Assembly (NCBI RefSeq): GCF_001578705.1
Contig: NZ_KQ969040.1
Span: forward strand, 38,820 to 102,819
Direction: 5' to 3'
Origin: Streptococcus oralis
Lineage (GTDB): Bacteria; Bacillota; Bacilli; Lactobacillales; Streptococcaceae
DNA length: 64,000 bases
Shown here: piece by piece, positions 1 to 10,330 of the stretch
How the letters are laid out: each line of letters starts with the position of its first letter
Numbering within the stretch: position 1 is the first letter of the stretch
Translations under genes and position numbers: made by a program
Notes under the pieces: model-generated
The model's input: the letters and a program-made list of their open reading frames with translations, nothing else
The model's database searches: none
What the model was told of the DNA's origin: nothing

Positions 1-312
1 CGGTGCGGGTTTCGGTGCCGGCTTCGGCGCGGGTTTCGGTGTAGGTTTTGGTGCCGGCTTCGGCGCAGGTTTTGGTGCTGGCTTCGACGCGGGTTTTGGT
101 GCCGGCTTCGGCGCGGGTTTTGGTGCCGGCTTCGGCGCGAGTTTTGGTGCTGGTGTTTTTGTTTTCTCAGCAGGATTTTGTGCTGGTGTTTTCGGTTTCT
201 CAGCAGGATTTTGCGCTGGTGTTTTCGATTTCTCAGCAGGATTTTGCGCTGGTGTTTTCGATTTCTCAGCAGGATTTTGCGCTGGTGTTTTCGGTTTCTC
301 AGCTTGATTTGG
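1..312 (-). repeat. Tandem repeats coding a Pro-rich stalk
   Basis: Two repeat classes lie side by side in the surface-protein gene. At about 160-312 there are five 33-bp units coding AEK-P/S-KTPAQNP. At 1-158 a shorter unit codes KPAPKPAP with a few Ser, Thr and Leu variants. The near identity of the DNA copies suggests recent slippage or recombination. Confidence 0.85.
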
Positions 313-483
313 CGCCGAAGTTGTATTCTCTTTTACAATCTTACCGTTTTTAGATACATCCTTTTCTTGAGCAGAAACATGCTGAGCCGAAAAAGGAAAG
401 GCTTCAGTTGTATCTGCAAATGAAATAAGTCCCAGTGTTGCAGTTGCTAAGCTGGTTACTAAAATTTTTTTTGATTTTTTCAT
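1..483 (-). CDS. Proline-rich secreted surface protein, N-terminal part (CbpL-like; runs off the window)
   Basis: The first 161 codons are visible, read in frame to base 1; the rest lies outside. The start ATG follows a clear GGAGA site. A signal peptide is seen (KKSKK, then a hydrophobic run, probable cut near HVSA/QEKD at about residue 38). After a short linker come five copies of an 11-residue unit of the AEKPKTPAQNP type, then a long KPAPKPAP tract. Such Pro/Lys-rich tracts usually span the cell wall. In pneumococcus the surface protein downstream of zmpB and pabB is the choline-binding protein CbpL, which suggests the identity, but no choline-binding repeat is visible here. Any cell-wall-spanning protein with a Pro-rich stalk would look the same. 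Confidence 0.7.
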   Translation of the reverse strand, partial: MKKSKKILVTSLATATLGLISFADTTEAFPFSAQHVSAQEKDVSKNGKIVKENTTSAPNQAEKPKTPAQNPAEKSKTPAQNPAEKSKTPAQNPAEKPKTPAQNPAEKTKTPAPKLAPKPAPKPAPKPAPKPASKPAPKPAPKPAPKPTPKPAPKPAPKPAP

Positions 484-517
484 AAAAATCTCCATTATTT
501 TAACGATTTATACCTAT

Positions 518-547
518 AGTATACCATATACTTTATTTTGCTTTCAA
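518..547 (-). promoter_or_regulatory. Promoter of the surface-protein gene
   Basis: On the minus strand TTGAAA (542-547) and TATACT (518-523) are separated by 18 bp. The start codon lies about 35 bp downstream and has its own GGAGA site. Confidence 0.65.
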
Positions 548-601
548 ATCAAATATTAAATATTCAGAAATAAATCTAAAACTTAATTGAAAAATCCATA
601 G

Positions 602-2317
602 TTATATCACTTTCAACTCATACAAACCTCTGACTGCATTACAGCCATAGATAGTTTCCGCTTGGTTCAAGTCTGCCAAAGTCAAGACTTTTTCCTCTAC
701 CTGTCCTGTTTCTAGCAAATGCTGACGGTAAATTCCTGGCAAAATTCCAAGTCTGATAGGCGGTGTATAGAATTTTCCGGCAATTTTCAGAACCAGATTT
801 CCAATGGAGGTCTCAAGCAGTTCTCCTGACTTATTGTGGTAAATCTTCTCTTGCTCCCCTAGGCTCAAATGCGGTCTATGAGTTGTTTTAAAGTAGGTAA
901 AGGATTGATTCAAATCTGCTTCTTGCAGACAAAGTTTGGCTTTGCAGAAACTTGGACTAAGGGGTGTTAAGATTTGGCGACTGAGTTCTATCTCTCCAGA
1001 TTTGCTGAGGCTGATTCGCAAACGGTAGTCTTGGTAGGAAGCACAAGCTTGACACTCTTCCTCTATCTTTTGTCTAAAGTATTCTGAATCAAAAGGAAAG
1101 GCAAAATATCGACTCGCCTTTGTCATTCTTTCTAAATGTTGTTCTTCAAACAACAAGCTCTTCTGGCTGATTCTCCCAGTTGTAATCAATTGGAAACGAG
1201 CTTGTTTACGATAGAGTACAGCCGCTTTTTGATGAACCTCACGGTATTCAGATTCCCAGGTGCTATCCCAAGTAATCCCTCCGCCAACCCCATAGATAGC
1301 TTTCCCTTGATGCAGTTGGATAGTCCGAATGGCGACATTAAAAATTCGTCGCCCATTTGGAAGCAAGAGACCAATCGTTCCGCAGTAGACTCCTCTGGGT
1401 TGTGGCTCCAAGTCCTTGATGATTTTCATGGTCGCAATTTTGGGTGCACCCGTTATGGAACCACAAGGAAAGAGAGACCGAAAAATGGCAACCAAGTCCA
1501 CATCCTCTCGCAACTGACTCTTTATGGTCGAAGTCATCTGCCAAACGGTTGAATACTGCTCCACTTGACAAAGACGTTCTACACGCTCACTGCCCACTTC
1601 AGAAATACGGTTCATATCGTTGCGTAAGAGGTCCACAATCATCATATTTTCAGAGCGATTTTTAGGATCCTGCTTCAACCAAGCTGCCTCTTGCAAATCT
1701 TCATCTTCAGCCAGGCCACGTTTAGTTGTTCCCTTCATTGGACGAGTCGTTAATTCTCGGTCATTTTGCTCAAAAAAGAGCTCTGGGCTCATGGAAATCA
1801 CTGCCATCTCATCATGTTCAACATAGGCATTGTAACCCGCCTCCTGTTCTACCACCATGCGATTGTAAATGGCAAAAGGATTGGCACTTAAATCTTGCTT
1901 GAGTTGAACAGTGTAATTTACCTGATAGGTGTCCCCCTGACGCAAATGATGGTGAATCTGGGAAATAGCTTTTTCATAGTCCTCTGCAGATGTTTGTTCC
2001 CGCCACTTTGAAGGCAGATCTACTTCTTCATAAGTCAGAGGAATAGGGGATGTTTCCACCCTATCGTGAACGGTAAAGTAAAGCAAATACTCGCCCAGTA
2101 GAGGAAGCTTGTGAACTGCTAATTTTTCCTCAAAAGCAGGTGCAGCCTCATAGCTGACATAGCCCACGACATAATAGCCTTGCTCTTGGTAGCTTTCCAC
2201 TTGTGCCAGCAAGTCTGCCACTTCTGATAAATCTCTCGTTTTTAACTCTTTAATCGGCTGGGTAAAGGTGTATCTCTCCCCCAAAGCCCTAAAATCAATC
2301 ACTGTTTCTCTATGCAT
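602..2317 (-). CDS. pabB: Fused aminodeoxychorismate synthase component I / aminodeoxychorismate lyase
   Basis: It makes p-aminobenzoate for folate: the N-terminal part converts chorismate to aminodeoxychorismate, the C-terminal part removes pyruvate. Residues 1 to about 370 are a chorismate-binding domain with RPMKGT, the GSITGAPK motif and a GGGITWDS segment. Residues from about 375 to 571 look like PabC (class IV aminotransferase fold): QHLERM, LGILPGIYR and the NAVRGLYEL end. The 571-residue length fits the known PabB-PabC fusion of streptococci. It lies 66 bp after the metalloprotease, with a terminator and its own promoter between them. No ribosome site precedes the ATG, and the promoter -10 is so close that the mRNA may be leaderless. 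Confidence 0.9.
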   Translation of the reverse strand: MHRETVIDFRALGERYTFTQPIKELKTRDLSEVADLLAQVESYQEQGYYVVGYVSYEAAPAFEEKLAVHKLPLLGEYLLYFTVHDRVETSPIPLTYEEVDLPSKWREQTSAEDYEKAISQIHHHLRQGDTYQVNYTVQLKQDLSANPFAIYNRMVVEQEAGYNAYVEHDEMAVISMSPELFFEQNDRELTTRPMKGTTKRGLAEDEDLQEAAWLKQDPKNRSENMMIVDLLRNDMNRISEVGSERVERLCQVEQYSTVWQMTSTIKSQLREDVDLVAIFRSLFPCGSITGAPKIATMKIIKDLEPQPRGVYCGTIGLLLPNGRRIFNVAIRTIQLHQGKAIYGVGGGITWDSTWESEYREVHQKAAVLYRKQARFQLITTGRISQKSLLFEEQHLERMTKASRYFAFPFDSEYFRQKIEEECQACASYQDYRLRISLSKSGEIELSRQILTPLSPSFCKAKLCLQEADLNQSFTYFKTTHRPHLSLGEQEKIYHNKSGELLETSIGNLVLKIAGKFYTPPIRLGILPGIYRQHLLETGQVEEKVLTLADLNQAETIYGCNAVRGLYELKVI

Positions 2318-2324
2318 ATCTTAA

Positions 2325-2333
2325 GTATAGCAC
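2325..2333 (-). promoter_or_regulatory. Extended -10 promoter of pabB
   Basis: TGCTATACT on the minus strand ends only eight bases before the pabB ATG, so transcription should begin at or next to the start codon. No good -35 is seen, as expected for an extended -10 promoter. Confidence 0.55.
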
Positions 2334-2371
2334 AAAAAGGCAGATGCAGCTTAAGCTGATCCACCTTTTTA
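2334..2371 (-). terminator. Terminator of the metalloprotease gene
   Basis: On the minus strand AAAAAGG and CCTTTTT flank a perfect inner palindrome, CAGCTTAAGCTG. The structure sits just after the protease stop codon. Confidence 0.6.
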
Positions 2372-2383
2372 GTCATTTCGACT

Positions 2384-5300
2384 TTATAACGATGCTTTGG
2401 CAAATAAACTTCCAGAGAATCCATCTGATTTTTGAAGGAGCTGTTTGTAAACCTTCCATTTAAGATCCTCAGTATTTTTATAATGATTCTTTATATTTGG
2501 ATTTTCCATGCTATCTAGGTCTTTTTGAACAGCTTCATCAAATAAGGACTTCAACTCAGCATAAGTAGAGATAGATCTGCCATTGATTTCGATTGTAGTA
2601 AAGCCGTTTTGAGCTTTGTCATAGACTTCTTTATACCAATGTTTCTTCCATGCTTCAAGAGTATCAAATTGGCCATCAGAGACTTTCTTGATAATGAAGT
2701 CATCACCCAACAACCCTTTGTTTTCCTTGTTGGCTTCCGCCTTATATTTGTTTGAAGCGTAACCAATAAATCCGTTAAGATAACCATAGTATCCCCACAT
2801 ACGGAAAGCATTATGTTTAAATGAAATCGAACCAACTGTACTCTTGCTAGTATTACCACCAAAGATACCCGACATCATATTTACGGTTTGGTAAGCACTG
2901 TCAAAACCTTCCGAACGATAACGTCCATTCCCTGGCATACCATGTTTTGTAACAAAGTTATGATCAACCAATTGATCAATGCTCGTAATCGTCAATTTCT
3001 TCTCATTATCCGTTAAATCACGTAATTTATCCCATTGATGTGGCTCGCCTTTCAGATTGTTTCGCTCAGCGTTCGTACGCCATTCTCGGTCCATCTTTTT
3101 GAACCACTTGCTGTTGTCGTTCAAGTGTTTTCCAATAACTGCATCTGCTTCTAGATGATCCAGCATCATCAGAGCCTCGTTATAGTTCTTCATATAGTGA
3201 TCAATTTCTTCACGGTTCTTTAACTTGTTTGGATCATAATTGTAGATTTGATTGCCATCATTCTGACGTTCATAAGCCATGTTCAAACCTAAGGCACCGT
3301 ATTCACCATTTGGATTTGTCAACGATGGTGACTGGAGCATACCTTGCGCAAAGGACTCTAAGTCCGTCCCTTCACGATGATACCAACCACCATAGTAAGC
3401 CATACGATCATTCACATGAGTCGTTTCATGCGTAAAGGCCGATGTACCAAAATCACTTATCAACTCTGTCATAACAAAGTAGACAGCATCTTGCTGATTT
3501 GGAGCGGCAAAGATATAAGCGTAAGCACCATATCCATACTGATAACCATGATAGTTATGGATCCGTCCAAAGAACTCTCGAATCGGAGCATAATCTGGTT
3601 TCCCATCCTTGTGACCATATCGGTTTGCCCAACCGATACCCGGCGCATCATGATTGTCCCAAACAGGTGTAGGAACACTATTTTCACTCTTGAGGAGCTT
3701 ATTACGTACATTATCAGCAGCTAATTTTGACCAAAAGTCTAAGTAGTTCACCTGCTCTTTTGCTCTTTTATTGATTTCACTCTTGAAGGCTTCACGAGCC
3801 TCCTCAGTATTCTTACCATATTTTTCAAAAGCACTAAAAGAAATGGTATTATAGGTCGAAATCATGAAAAGATGCGAGTTCTTCAAGTTTAATAGAGGCA
3901 AAATCATCCGACCATGCACGCCATTATTAATCCCTTCATACAGACGATACTTCTTATGAGCAAAATCGGGGTTCAATGATGGCTGTTCTACCACATAAGC
4001 ATTCTTTTCAATTGCCTTTTTAAACCAAACATTCATATCGGTTTCATTTGTAAACAATTTCATGTTATATGTTAGAAACTCATGAAGGCTTCCTTTACCT
4101 GTAGCACCTGCAATCACTCGACTATACGCATCTTGGGATTGGTCGCCCTTAAGATTATTCTCTTTTGAGCCGATAGTGATCAAGCGATCTAAGACATTCA
4201 CGTTCTTACCATAAAAATCTGGTTTAAACATCATAATATCTTTGATCGATAATCCATCATATTTAATGCCATAGTATTGGTTCAAATAAGCAAGCCCCAT
4301 CATAATGTTGGCCTTATTGTCTTCAACTTTCTTAACGAAAGCACGTTGAGCTGCCTCATCATCATTTAGTTGATGATCTTCATTTTCAACAATTTGTTTC
4401 ACCAAGTTTCCAAGATTTTGTTTTACTTCATCAAAACTTTCTTCTAAGAATAAATCGCGAATGTAACCATTTTTCCGTTCATCCGTGTTTTCTTGCGGTT
4501 TGTTCCGCTTGTCCATAAGAGCGCGCACTTCAGGAGAAATCAACTCCACACTGGATAATGTTTCTTTTGCCTTTGCAATCAAACCAGAACGATCTTTCAC
4601 TAGCATATTTGGCGTATAAACGATATTCTGGTTGGTCACTTCGTACTCTTTGACTTGTTTTACATCAGAGTCAGCTTTGCCAGTAACGGCCAATTCTTCT
4701 TTGGTACCATCAGCATAGTGAATCATGATCTGATCAATAGCTGACAAGTCTGTTACAAACTGCCCATTTTTCAAACCAGTAACAGAAAGGACTTCTTTGG
4801 TCACCAATTTTGAACTAGCATCTAGTTTATTAGCTTGATTGACAATCCACTCCTTATTATAGAATGGTTGTAATTTTTCAATATTGCGATAGGCAAGTTC
4901 GCGGTCAGCTCTATAGTCTTGAATGGCCTTGTACTCGTCTTCACGGTGTGTCAAACGGTTTAATTTATCTACAATAGGCTCATTGATTTCATACTCATGC
5001 GCTGTGATTCCCAGAGCAGCAATTTTCTTGTCTGCTTCTTCTTGCGAAATAGACTTAATACGATGCTGTTGTTTAGAATATCTATATGAAGATTTTCCTT
5101 CACTCACACCAGTAACAACAAAGTTTCTGTTCAAGCGGTCACCTGTCCAATAAGGATCATCATCAATATCAGATGAGCCATAGAAAATCTCACCGTTCTT
5201 AACTTTCATCATTGAAACAGTGTCTTCAACGGAACCCAAGGCATTTGTACTGCCTACAACACCACCCGCGCTAATCGGTTCTCTCACATCGATAGTGCCT

Positions 5301-8300
5301 TTAGCTACAGATTTTTTAATGGCTCCGTCCCGATAAACTGCATGGTTGTCCCCACCATTTTGTGACCAATAGGCGATACCAGCAACTTTCGCTTTATTAC
5401 CCGTTATTTGTGCATCAACATAGGCCTTCTCAACAGAACCCTTCCAGTTTTCTCCAACAATTCCAGCAAGAAAGGCGCCTTGGTTCCCACCAGCATGAAG
5501 CTTACCAATGAATGCCACATTTGTTAATCTACCGTTATTATCAATTTTATTGATCAAACCTGATACGTCATTATTTCCAACAACTATACCCGTTACTTTC
5601 ACATTATTGATCGTTGTGTTTTTTATAACAGCAGCCAAGGGAGCAACTCTATTGGCCCATGGCATATGAATGTTTACCTTACCAAGGTTAAGGTCATGGA
5701 TGTGGGCGCCTTCGGTATCACCTAATAGTGGACGTTCCAAGTTATGAATCGTATACTGTTGACCGTCTACACTTGATAGCTTGCCTCGGAATTTCGTCGT
5801 TACATATGATTTACCAGCTGCAGGAACATTGACCGCATTCAAGTCCGCACCAATTTTAAATTCACCAGACGGATTGACCTGCATAGCCTTTACAAGTTCA
5901 TTGAAATCGTAGTATACATTCTCCTCATGAGTTTTTGGTTTGGCAAAATAATGGACGTATTCTTCACTGAGCTGGTTACCATCTGTATGCTGAACGAGGT
6001 CAGGCGCTTTGGCAGTGACCTTATAAAGTGTTTTCCCATCAACTGTCACTTCTTCAATTTTGTCAATCGCAAGACGCGTCATCTTATTATCACGTGTAGC
6101 AATTTTTAGATAGTAAGGTCTTACATCACTTGGAACAGAAGTTAAGAAACTACTATCCATTTCCACGCCATTGTCGTCAACACTTATGAGGCTTGTTTCT
6201 TTTATATTTTTAACTTCGACCTTTTTTAAATCAATTCTCAGTGGTTCTTCTTTGAGAATTTCTTCCTCGTTTCCTTCACCACGATCATAAACCATTTTTG
6301 TTTCGAGTTTATAATCCTTGTAATACTGCAAATCTGTTAGAGTTGCAGTCAAGTTATTCGGTGAAACCGTCATGGTTTTGACAACTTCGTTGCCTTTTTT
6401 CAGGGTTAAAGTGATCGATTTAATCGCTGCCTTACTTGGATTTTCCAGATTATAGTAAATCTGAGATGAGCGTTTCAAATCCTGAATATCAACCCTTGAA
6501 AAAGTCAACACTGGCTTTTCGAAGTTTTTGGTACCTAGTTTAACAATACGGTTTTGGGCTAACTCGATGACCTGTTCAAGAATTTCAGGCGCTTCCTGCG
6601 TCTTGATTCCTTTGATGGTCTTGTAGGTTTTGATAACCTTTTTCTGACCGTCTTTTCCTTCTTGGACCGTAACTTTATCGCCCTTTTTCAGTTGCGCGTC
6701 TTCTTCGACTATCTCCTTAAACGGAATTTTTTCAAGACTTTCTTCTACAAGAGTTCCTTCTATTGGTTTCGTACCATGACTTATTTTTTTAGTGACTGGT
6801 TCTTTGATGACAGTGGTTGTTGTATTTAAAACTTGGTCAGTCTCAACACCTTCGACAGTTTTATAAGTCGTTTTGGTAACTTGGATTCCTTTTTCACCGT
6901 TTTGAACCACTGTTTCTTCGTCAGTGTACTTTGTAGGATCATCAATGATTTCCGTCTGGTAATCAATCTCTGCGATTGTGTCTTTAGTAATTGTTCCTTC
7001 AGTTACTGTATATTCTGAAAGGTCCTCTTGAACAAGGGAGTCACCTTCCTTGCCGGGTTCTTGTGTACCTTTGCTCTCAAGTTTCCCAGTATACGTTGGC
7101 AAACTATCTTGAATTAGTGATTGACCTTCCTTACCAGTTTCCTGAGTACCTTTGCCTTCAAGTTTTTCAGTATAGGCTAGCAAACTATCTTGAACAAGGG
7201 AGTCACCTTCCTTACCAGTTTCCTGGGTACCCTTACTTTCAAGCTTTTCAGTGTAGGCTGGCAAACTATCTTGAATTAGAGATTCGCCTTCTTTTCCAGA
7301 TTCCTGAGTGCCTTTACTTTCAAGCTTTTCAGTGTAGGCTGGCAAACTATCTTGGACAAGGGATTGACCTTCCTTACCAGTTTCCTGAGTCCCTTTGCTT
7401 TCAAGCTTTCCAGTATAGGCTGGTAAACTATCTTGGACAAGGGAATCGCCTTCTTTACCGGATTCCTGAGTACCCTTGCTCTCAAGTTTTTCAGTATAGG
7501 CTGGTAAACTATCTTGGACAAGGGAATCACCTTCTTGACCAGACTCTTGTGTACCTTTGCTCTCAAGTTTTCCAGTATATTCTGCCCGAGGCTCTTGAAC
7601 TAAGGATTCACCCTCTTTTCCAGCTTCCTGAGTACCCTTACTCTCAAGCTTTTCAGTATAGGCTGGCAAACTATCTTGGACAAGGGAATCGCCTTCTTTA
7701 CCTACTTCTTGAGTGCCCTTGCTTTCAAGTTTTCCAGTATACGCTGGCAAACTATCTTGAATTAGAGATTGACCCTCTTTGTCTTCTTCTTGAGTGCCTT
7801 TGCTTTCAAGTTTTTCAGTATAGGCTGGCAAACTATCTTGAACAAGGGATTCACCTTCTTTACCAGACTCCTGAGTACCCTTGCTTTCAAGTTTTCCAGT
7901 ATACGCTGGCAAACTATCTTGATCGAGGAGCTTCCCTTTTTTAGAAAAACTAGCTACTTTTATGTCAGTTCCTTTAAAATAACCAATATACTCATATCCT
8001 CCAATATCGATCACACCTTTCGCTAGTTCTTCATTTGAGGAGGCCGAGATCGTTTGATTGTAAGAAAGTAATTCTTTATTCTCAAAGGCAAAAGTAGCAA
8101 AAGGAATGAAGTTGCTGACACCAAGAGAACCAATCAAAAGCACTCCAAGAACTTTCTGACGCTGTTTTTTAGACACCAAAAAAACAGCTAAAGATGCTGT
8201 TGCAAGACCAAAACCTGCTAAAGCAAATTCTTTACTTCCTGTATAGGGAAGTTGTTGACTGTTAATTGCTTTCTTGCGATAAACCACATAAATAATATCT

Positions 8301-8554
8301 TCATCTTGAAATTCTGTAGGAACTTCATGATGAATCAAGGCTTTTTCAGACTCGGTTAATTCTTGCTCCGCCAAATATCGATAATGGACTGAATTCACTT
8401 CAGCTAATTCATCTGCTTGGACTTTACCAGTTAATAACAAGCTGGCACCAACAAGAAAGGCCCCGATTGCTACAGGACCAACTCCAACAGTCAATTTACG
8501 AATAGAATACTTTAGGTTTTTTTGAAACTGTTCTTTTCTTTTTTTCATTCTCAT
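2384..8554 (-). CDS. zmpB: Cell-surface zinc metalloprotease, M26 (IgA1 protease/Zmp) family
   Basis: A 2056-residue secreted protease. Order seen: YSIRK-type signal (residues 16-20, then a hydrophobic stretch to about 45); LPYTG at 102-106 followed by two hydrophobic segments, the N-terminal anchor arrangement typical of streptococcal M26 proteins; eleven 27-residue repeats at 212-508; two G5-like segments at about 513-672; the M26 N-terminal region; and the catalytic site HETTH at 1709-1713 with a Glu ligand at 1733. No frameshift is seen. Position beside pabB and the surface-protein gene matches the pneumococcal zmpB locus, but family members (Iga, ZmpB, ZmpC, ZmpD) are hard to separate by eye and the substrate is unknown. 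Its start overlaps the upstream gene's stop (ATGA), so the two are probably co-translated. Confidence 0.9.
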   Translation of the reverse strand: MRMKKRKEQFQKNLKYSIRKLTVGVGPVAIGAFLVGASLLLTGKVQADELAEVNSVHYRYLAEQELTESEKALIHHEVPTEFQDEDIIYVVYRKKAINSQQLPYTGSKEFALAGFGLATASLAVFLVSKKQRQKVLGVLLIGSLGVSNFIPFATFAFENKELLSYNQTISASSNEELAKGVIDIGGYEYIGYFKGTDIKVASFSKKGKLLDQDSLPAYTGKLESKGTQESGKEGESLVQDSLPAYTEKLESKGTQEEDKEGQSLIQDSLPAYTGKLESKGTQEVGKEGDSLVQDSLPAYTEKLESKGTQEAGKEGESLVQEPRAEYTGKLESKGTQESGQEGDSLVQDSLPAYTEKLESKGTQESGKEGDSLVQDSLPAYTGKLESKGTQETGKEGQSLVQDSLPAYTEKLESKGTQESGKEGESLIQDSLPAYTEKLESKGTQETGKEGDSLVQDSLLAYTEKLEGKGTQETGKEGQSLIQDSLPTYTGKLESKGTQEPGKEGDSLVQEDLSEYTVTEGTITKDTIAEIDYQTEIIDDPTKYTDEETVVQNGEKGIQVTKTTYKTVEGVETDQVLNTTTTVIKEPVTKKISHGTKPIEGTLVEESLEKIPFKEIVEEDAQLKKGDKVTVQEGKDGQKKVIKTYKTIKGIKTQEAPEILEQVIELAQNRIVKLGTKNFEKPVLTFSRVDIQDLKRSSQIYYNLENPSKAAIKSITLTLKKGNEVVKTMTVSPNNLTATLTDLQYYKDYKLETKMVYDRGEGNEEEILKEEPLRIDLKKVEVKNIKETSLISVDDNGVEMDSSFLTSVPSDVRPYYLKIATRDNKMTRLAIDKIEEVTVDGKTLYKVTAKAPDLVQHTDGNQLSEEYVHYFAKPKTHEENVYYDFNELVKAMQVNPSGEFKIGADLNAVNVPAAGKSYVTTKFRGKLSSVDGQQYTIHNLERPLLGDTEGAHIHDLNLGKVNIHMPWANRVAPLAAVIKNTTINNVKVTGIVVGNNDVSGLINKIDNNGRLTNVAFIGKLHAGGNQGAFLAGIVGENWKGSVEKAYVDAQITGNKAKVAGIAYWSQNGGDNHAVYRDGAIKKSVAKGTIDVREPISAGGVVGSTNALGSVEDTVSMMKVKNGEIFYGSSDIDDDPYWTGDRLNRNFVVTGVSEGKSSYRYSKQQHRIKSISQEEADKKIAALGITAHEYEINEPIVDKLNRLTHREDEYKAIQDYRADRELAYRNIEKLQPFYNKEWIVNQANKLDASSKLVTKEVLSVTGLKNGQFVTDLSAIDQIMIHYADGTKEELAVTGKADSDVKQVKEYEVTNQNIVYTPNMLVKDRSGLIAKAKETLSSVELISPEVRALMDKRNKPQENTDERKNGYIRDLFLEESFDEVKQNLGNLVKQIVENEDHQLNDDEAAQRAFVKKVEDNKANIMMGLAYLNQYYGIKYDGLSIKDIMMFKPDFYGKNVNVLDRLITIGSKENNLKGDQSQDAYSRVIAGATGKGSLHEFLTYNMKLFTNETDMNVWFKKAIEKNAYVVEQPSLNPDFAHKKYRLYEGINNGVHGRMILPLLNLKNSHLFMISTYNTISFSAFEKYGKNTEEAREAFKSEINKRAKEQVNYLDFWSKLAADNVRNKLLKSENSVPTPVWDNHDAPGIGWANRYGHKDGKPDYAPIREFFGRIHNYHGYQYGYGAYAYIFAAPNQQDAVYFVMTELISDFGTSAFTHETTHVNDRMAYYGGWYHREGTDLESFAQGMLQSPSLTNPNGEYGALGLNMAYERQNDGNQIYNYDPNKLKNREEIDHYMKNYNEALMMLDHLEADAVIGKHLNDNSKWFKKMDREWRTNAERNNLKGEPHQWDKLRDLTDNEKKLTITSIDQLVDHNFVTKHGMPGNGRYRSEGFDSAYQTVNMMSGIFGGNTSKSTVGSISFKHNAFRMWGYYGYLNGFIGYASNKYKAEANKENKGLLGDDFIIKKVSDGQFDTLEAWKKHWYKEVYDKAQNGFTTIEINGRSISTYAELKSLFDEAVQKDLDSMENPNIKNHYKNTEDLKWKVYKQLLQKSDGFSGSLFAKASL
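7031..7921 (-). repeat. Eleven tandem 81-bp repeats inside the metalloprotease gene
   Basis: Eleven in-frame units of 27 codons fit the interval exactly. Each resembles [20 protein letters not shown] followed by KEGESLV. Units differ mainly at positions 9 (G/E), 19-20 and 24. Unit 5 begins QEPRAEYT, and the first unit past the array begins QEDLSEYT. Confidence 0.95.
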
Positions 8555-9129
8555 ATCTTTCTAATAGAATCTTCTGGATACTGCGCACGCGCACCCCCGA
8601 TGAGTTTGGGACGACTAGCTAGAGCGGTTACATGGGCATGACCAATCTCACGCAAAACTGGTCGAATCGGAACCTGCACATGCTTGACATGCATGCCAAT
8701 TGCGGTATCTCCGATATCAATTCCCGCATGAGCCATGATGAACTCCACCTCAACAGGGTCTTTCATAAACTTAAAGGCAGCTAGCTGACCTGAACCGCCT
8801 GCATGAAGAGTTGGAAGGACACTGACGATTTCCAGACCAAACTGCTCTGCCACCTGGCGTTCAACAACGAGGGCACGATTGACGTGCTCACAGCCTTGAA
8901 CAGCTAGGTGTATTCCTTTTTCTTCTAGGATATCTAGGATGGTCTTCACAATGATTTCCCCAATTTCTTGGCTGGATTCCTTGCCAATATGGCCACCTAA
9001 AACTTCGCTAGAGGATAAACCTAGGACAAAGAGGCTTCCTTCACGCAATCCAGCCTTTTCCAAAACATCTTCAATTACCTGCTGTGTTTCTGTTTTAATT
9101 CTACTTTTGTCCATCACTCTTAACCTCAT
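8551..9129 (-). CDS. DUF436 family protein (YwlG-like)
   Basis: A 192-residue soluble protein resembling the TIGR01440/DUF436 family (B. subtilis YwlG). Conserved-looking stretches are [58 protein letters not shown] and the end [13 protein letters not shown]. The family function is not established. The start has a GGAGAA site and a strong promoter upstream. The gene is the first in a two-gene unit with the metalloprotease, whose ATG overlaps this gene's TGA. A cytoplasmic protein joined this way to a surface protease is odd and may mark a chromosomal rearrangement. Confidence 0.85.
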   Translation of the reverse strand: MRLRVMDKSRIKTETQQVIEDVLEKAGLREGSLFVLGLSSSEVLGGHIGKESSQEIGEIIVKTILDILEEKGIHLAVQGCEHVNRALVVERQVAEQFGLEIVSVLPTLHAGGSGQLAAFKFMKDPVEVEFIMAHAGIDIGDTAIGMHVKHVQVPIRPVLREIGHAHVTALASRPKLIGGARAQYPEDSIRKI

Positions 9130-9141
9130 TTTTCTCCTACT

Positions 9142-9170
9142 ATCATATCTTTTTTTACTGATTTTATCAA
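9142..9170 (-). promoter_or_regulatory. Promoter of the DUF436-metalloprotease unit
   Basis: TTGATA (9165-9170) and TATGAT (9142-9147) on the minus strand are 17 bp apart, shortly upstream of the DUF436 ribosome site. No other promoter was seen before the protease gene. Confidence 0.65.
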
Positions 9171-9239
9171 GGCGAACTAATCACTCAGAGTTGACAATGC
9201 AAAAACTTTAAAAATGAATTTTCTTTTAGTAATAAAGTA

Positions 9240-9350
9240 AAGAGTCTGGGACAAGAATGCTTTTCAAAAAAGTAACAACTAAAATGACCTGCTCCCTAAA
9301 AAGTTAAACAGAAGATTTAGCTTTTTTAGCGGAGCAGGACAAATCTCCAG
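9240..9350. repeat. Degenerate inverted-repeat element, possibly also the merR terminator
   Basis: The stretch starts with an AGTCTGGGACAA motif, the same sequence that ends the element at 15728-15901. Inside, CCTGCTCC at 9288-9295 pairs with GGAGCAGG at 9331-9338 in an A/T-flanked stem of about 17 bp. The matching outer end is missing, so this looks like a one-ended remnant. Confidence 0.45.
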
Positions 9351-9356
9351 CGATGC

Positions 9357-10097
9357 TTATGTTATCTGAGTTTGAACATAGTGAGCAATGACATCTGATG
9401 TGTACTGGGCTGTTCCAGAACCAAACTTGTCAATGTTTTCCTTAAACTCTGGGTTGTAGACGTATCCTTTGCCGATATGGCCAAATACCTCAATAGAGCA
9501 GTCAAATCCATAAGTACGAAGGGCTTGCAAGAGTTTGGCTGCCTCTTCTTGGTTTTCGGTTGCTGTTGTAGCTAGTCCATTTTTAAGATTTTGAGCCAAA
9601 GCTTGAAAAACTTGGTTGAAGGCGGCTGTGGCCTCGTCTTCGCGACCTTTTTGGCGTTCAAGCGCTTGTCCCATGACTTCTTGACCATATTTCTCTACCG
9701 CCTCTTGGTGGTATTTTTGATTGTCTTGATAGCTAAATCCAGTGAATTTTTCCTCAATCGTCATTTTTCTTTCTCCTTTTTGCTCTTGAATGGTTTTTTG
9801 CAAGGTGGAAATCAAGGTATCCAGATGTTGCCTTTCTCGAGTCAAATAGTCCAACTGCCTGGTCAAATGGGGCAATAAATCTGTCCTTTCTTCCTTTAAC
9901 AGCTCTGCTATTTTTTCTAAAGAAAAACCTAGATATTTGTAATACAGAATAACCTGAAGGCGTTCCAAATCCTCCTGACTGTAGGTTCGATAGCCGTTTT
10001 CCGACTTTAAGGGAACCAAGAGCCCTATCTTATCGTAGTGGTGCAGGGTCTTGACAGAGACACCTGAAAGCTGCGCAGCTTCTTTTATATGGTACAT
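9357..10097 (-). CDS. MerR-family regulator with TipAS-like ligand domain
   Basis: A 246-residue activator. Residues 1 to about 70 are a MerR winged helix (IKEAAQLSGVSVKTLHHYDK, GYRTYSQEDLERL). Residues about 75-105 form the dimer coiled coil. Residues 113-246 match the TipAS antibiotic-recognition domain (EKFTGFSYQDN, GKGYVYNPEFKENIDKFG). TipA-type proteins sense thiopeptides or other drugs. The promoter has the 19-bp spacer typical of MerR targets, so autoregulation is likely. Start chosen at the ATG after GGAGGA. The ligand and target genes are unknown; the NSS transporter is transcribed divergently next to it. Confidence 0.88.
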   Translation of the reverse strand: MYHIKEAAQLSGVSVKTLHHYDKIGLLVPLKSENGYRTYSQEDLERLQVILYYKYLGFSLEKIAELLKEERTDLLPHLTRQLDYLTRERQHLDTLISTLQKTIQEQKGERKMTIEEKFTGFSYQDNQKYHQEAVEKYGQEVMGQALERQKGREDEATAAFNQVFQALAQNLKNGLATTATENQEEAAKLLQALRTYGFDCSIEVFGHIGKGYVYNPEFKENIDKFGSGTAQYTSDVIAHYVQTQIT

Positions 10098-10118
10098 GAT
10101 TTCCTCCTTACAAGAAAT

Positions 10119-10149
10119 AGTATAACCCCTCCCCTTAGGTCAGAGTCAA
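10119..10149 (-). promoter_or_regulatory. MerR-type promoter with 19-bp spacer (autoregulation)
   Basis: TTGACT (10144-10149) and TATACT (10119-10124) are separated by 19 bp. The spacer holds a dyad of ACCT and GGGT halves. Over-long spacers with a centred dyad are the hallmark of MerR-activated promoters. Confidence 0.75.
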
Positions 10150-10210
10150 GCGTTTTTGAGAAAAATTTTTAACTTTTTGAGAAAGGTGTGAAAACTTGAA
10201 AATGGTTTTC

Positions 10211-10239
10211 TTGACAGACCTTAGAAAACATGATAGGAT
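10211..10239 (+). promoter_or_regulatory. Promoter of the NSS transporter
   Basis: TTGACA (10211-10216), a 17-bp spacer and TAGGAT (10234-10239). The coding start is about 105 bases beyond the expected transcription start, leaving a structured leader. Confidence 0.65.
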
Positions 10240-10244
10240 AGTCA

Positions 10245-10330
10245 AGTCTATCAATCAAACAGAAGGCTCATAGAGAGCCATTGAGAGAAGGCTATTTGAC
10301 AATTCAAGTAGCCTTTTCTTATTTTAAAAA
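10245..10330 (+). promoter_or_regulatory. Leader with attenuator hairpin before the NSS transporter
   Basis: A stem of 12 pairs (10288-10299 with 10304-10315, loop CAAT) is followed by a T-rich tract and looks like an intrinsic terminator before the gene. Upstream, GGCTC (10264-10268) can pair with GAGCC (10274-10278); the same AGCC can instead pair with GGCT in the terminator arm. This is the layout of an attenuator or riboswitch, but I recognise no known class. Confidence 0.55.

Noticed and set aside
160-312. Possible CRISPR array from regular 33-bp repeats
   Set aside because: The repeats are contiguous, in frame and have no unique spacers; there are no cas genes.
48-423. Plus-strand frames with repetitive text
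   Set aside because: They mirror the 33-bp repeats of the surface-protein gene on the other strand.
7031-7921. Possible CRISPR or satellite array
   Set aside because: Units are coding, contiguous and in frame with the protease.
6991-7944. Long plus-strand open frame of over 300 codons
   Set aside because: It is antisense to the protease repeat array; the open frame is a by-product of the repeats and has no start signals or recognisable domains.
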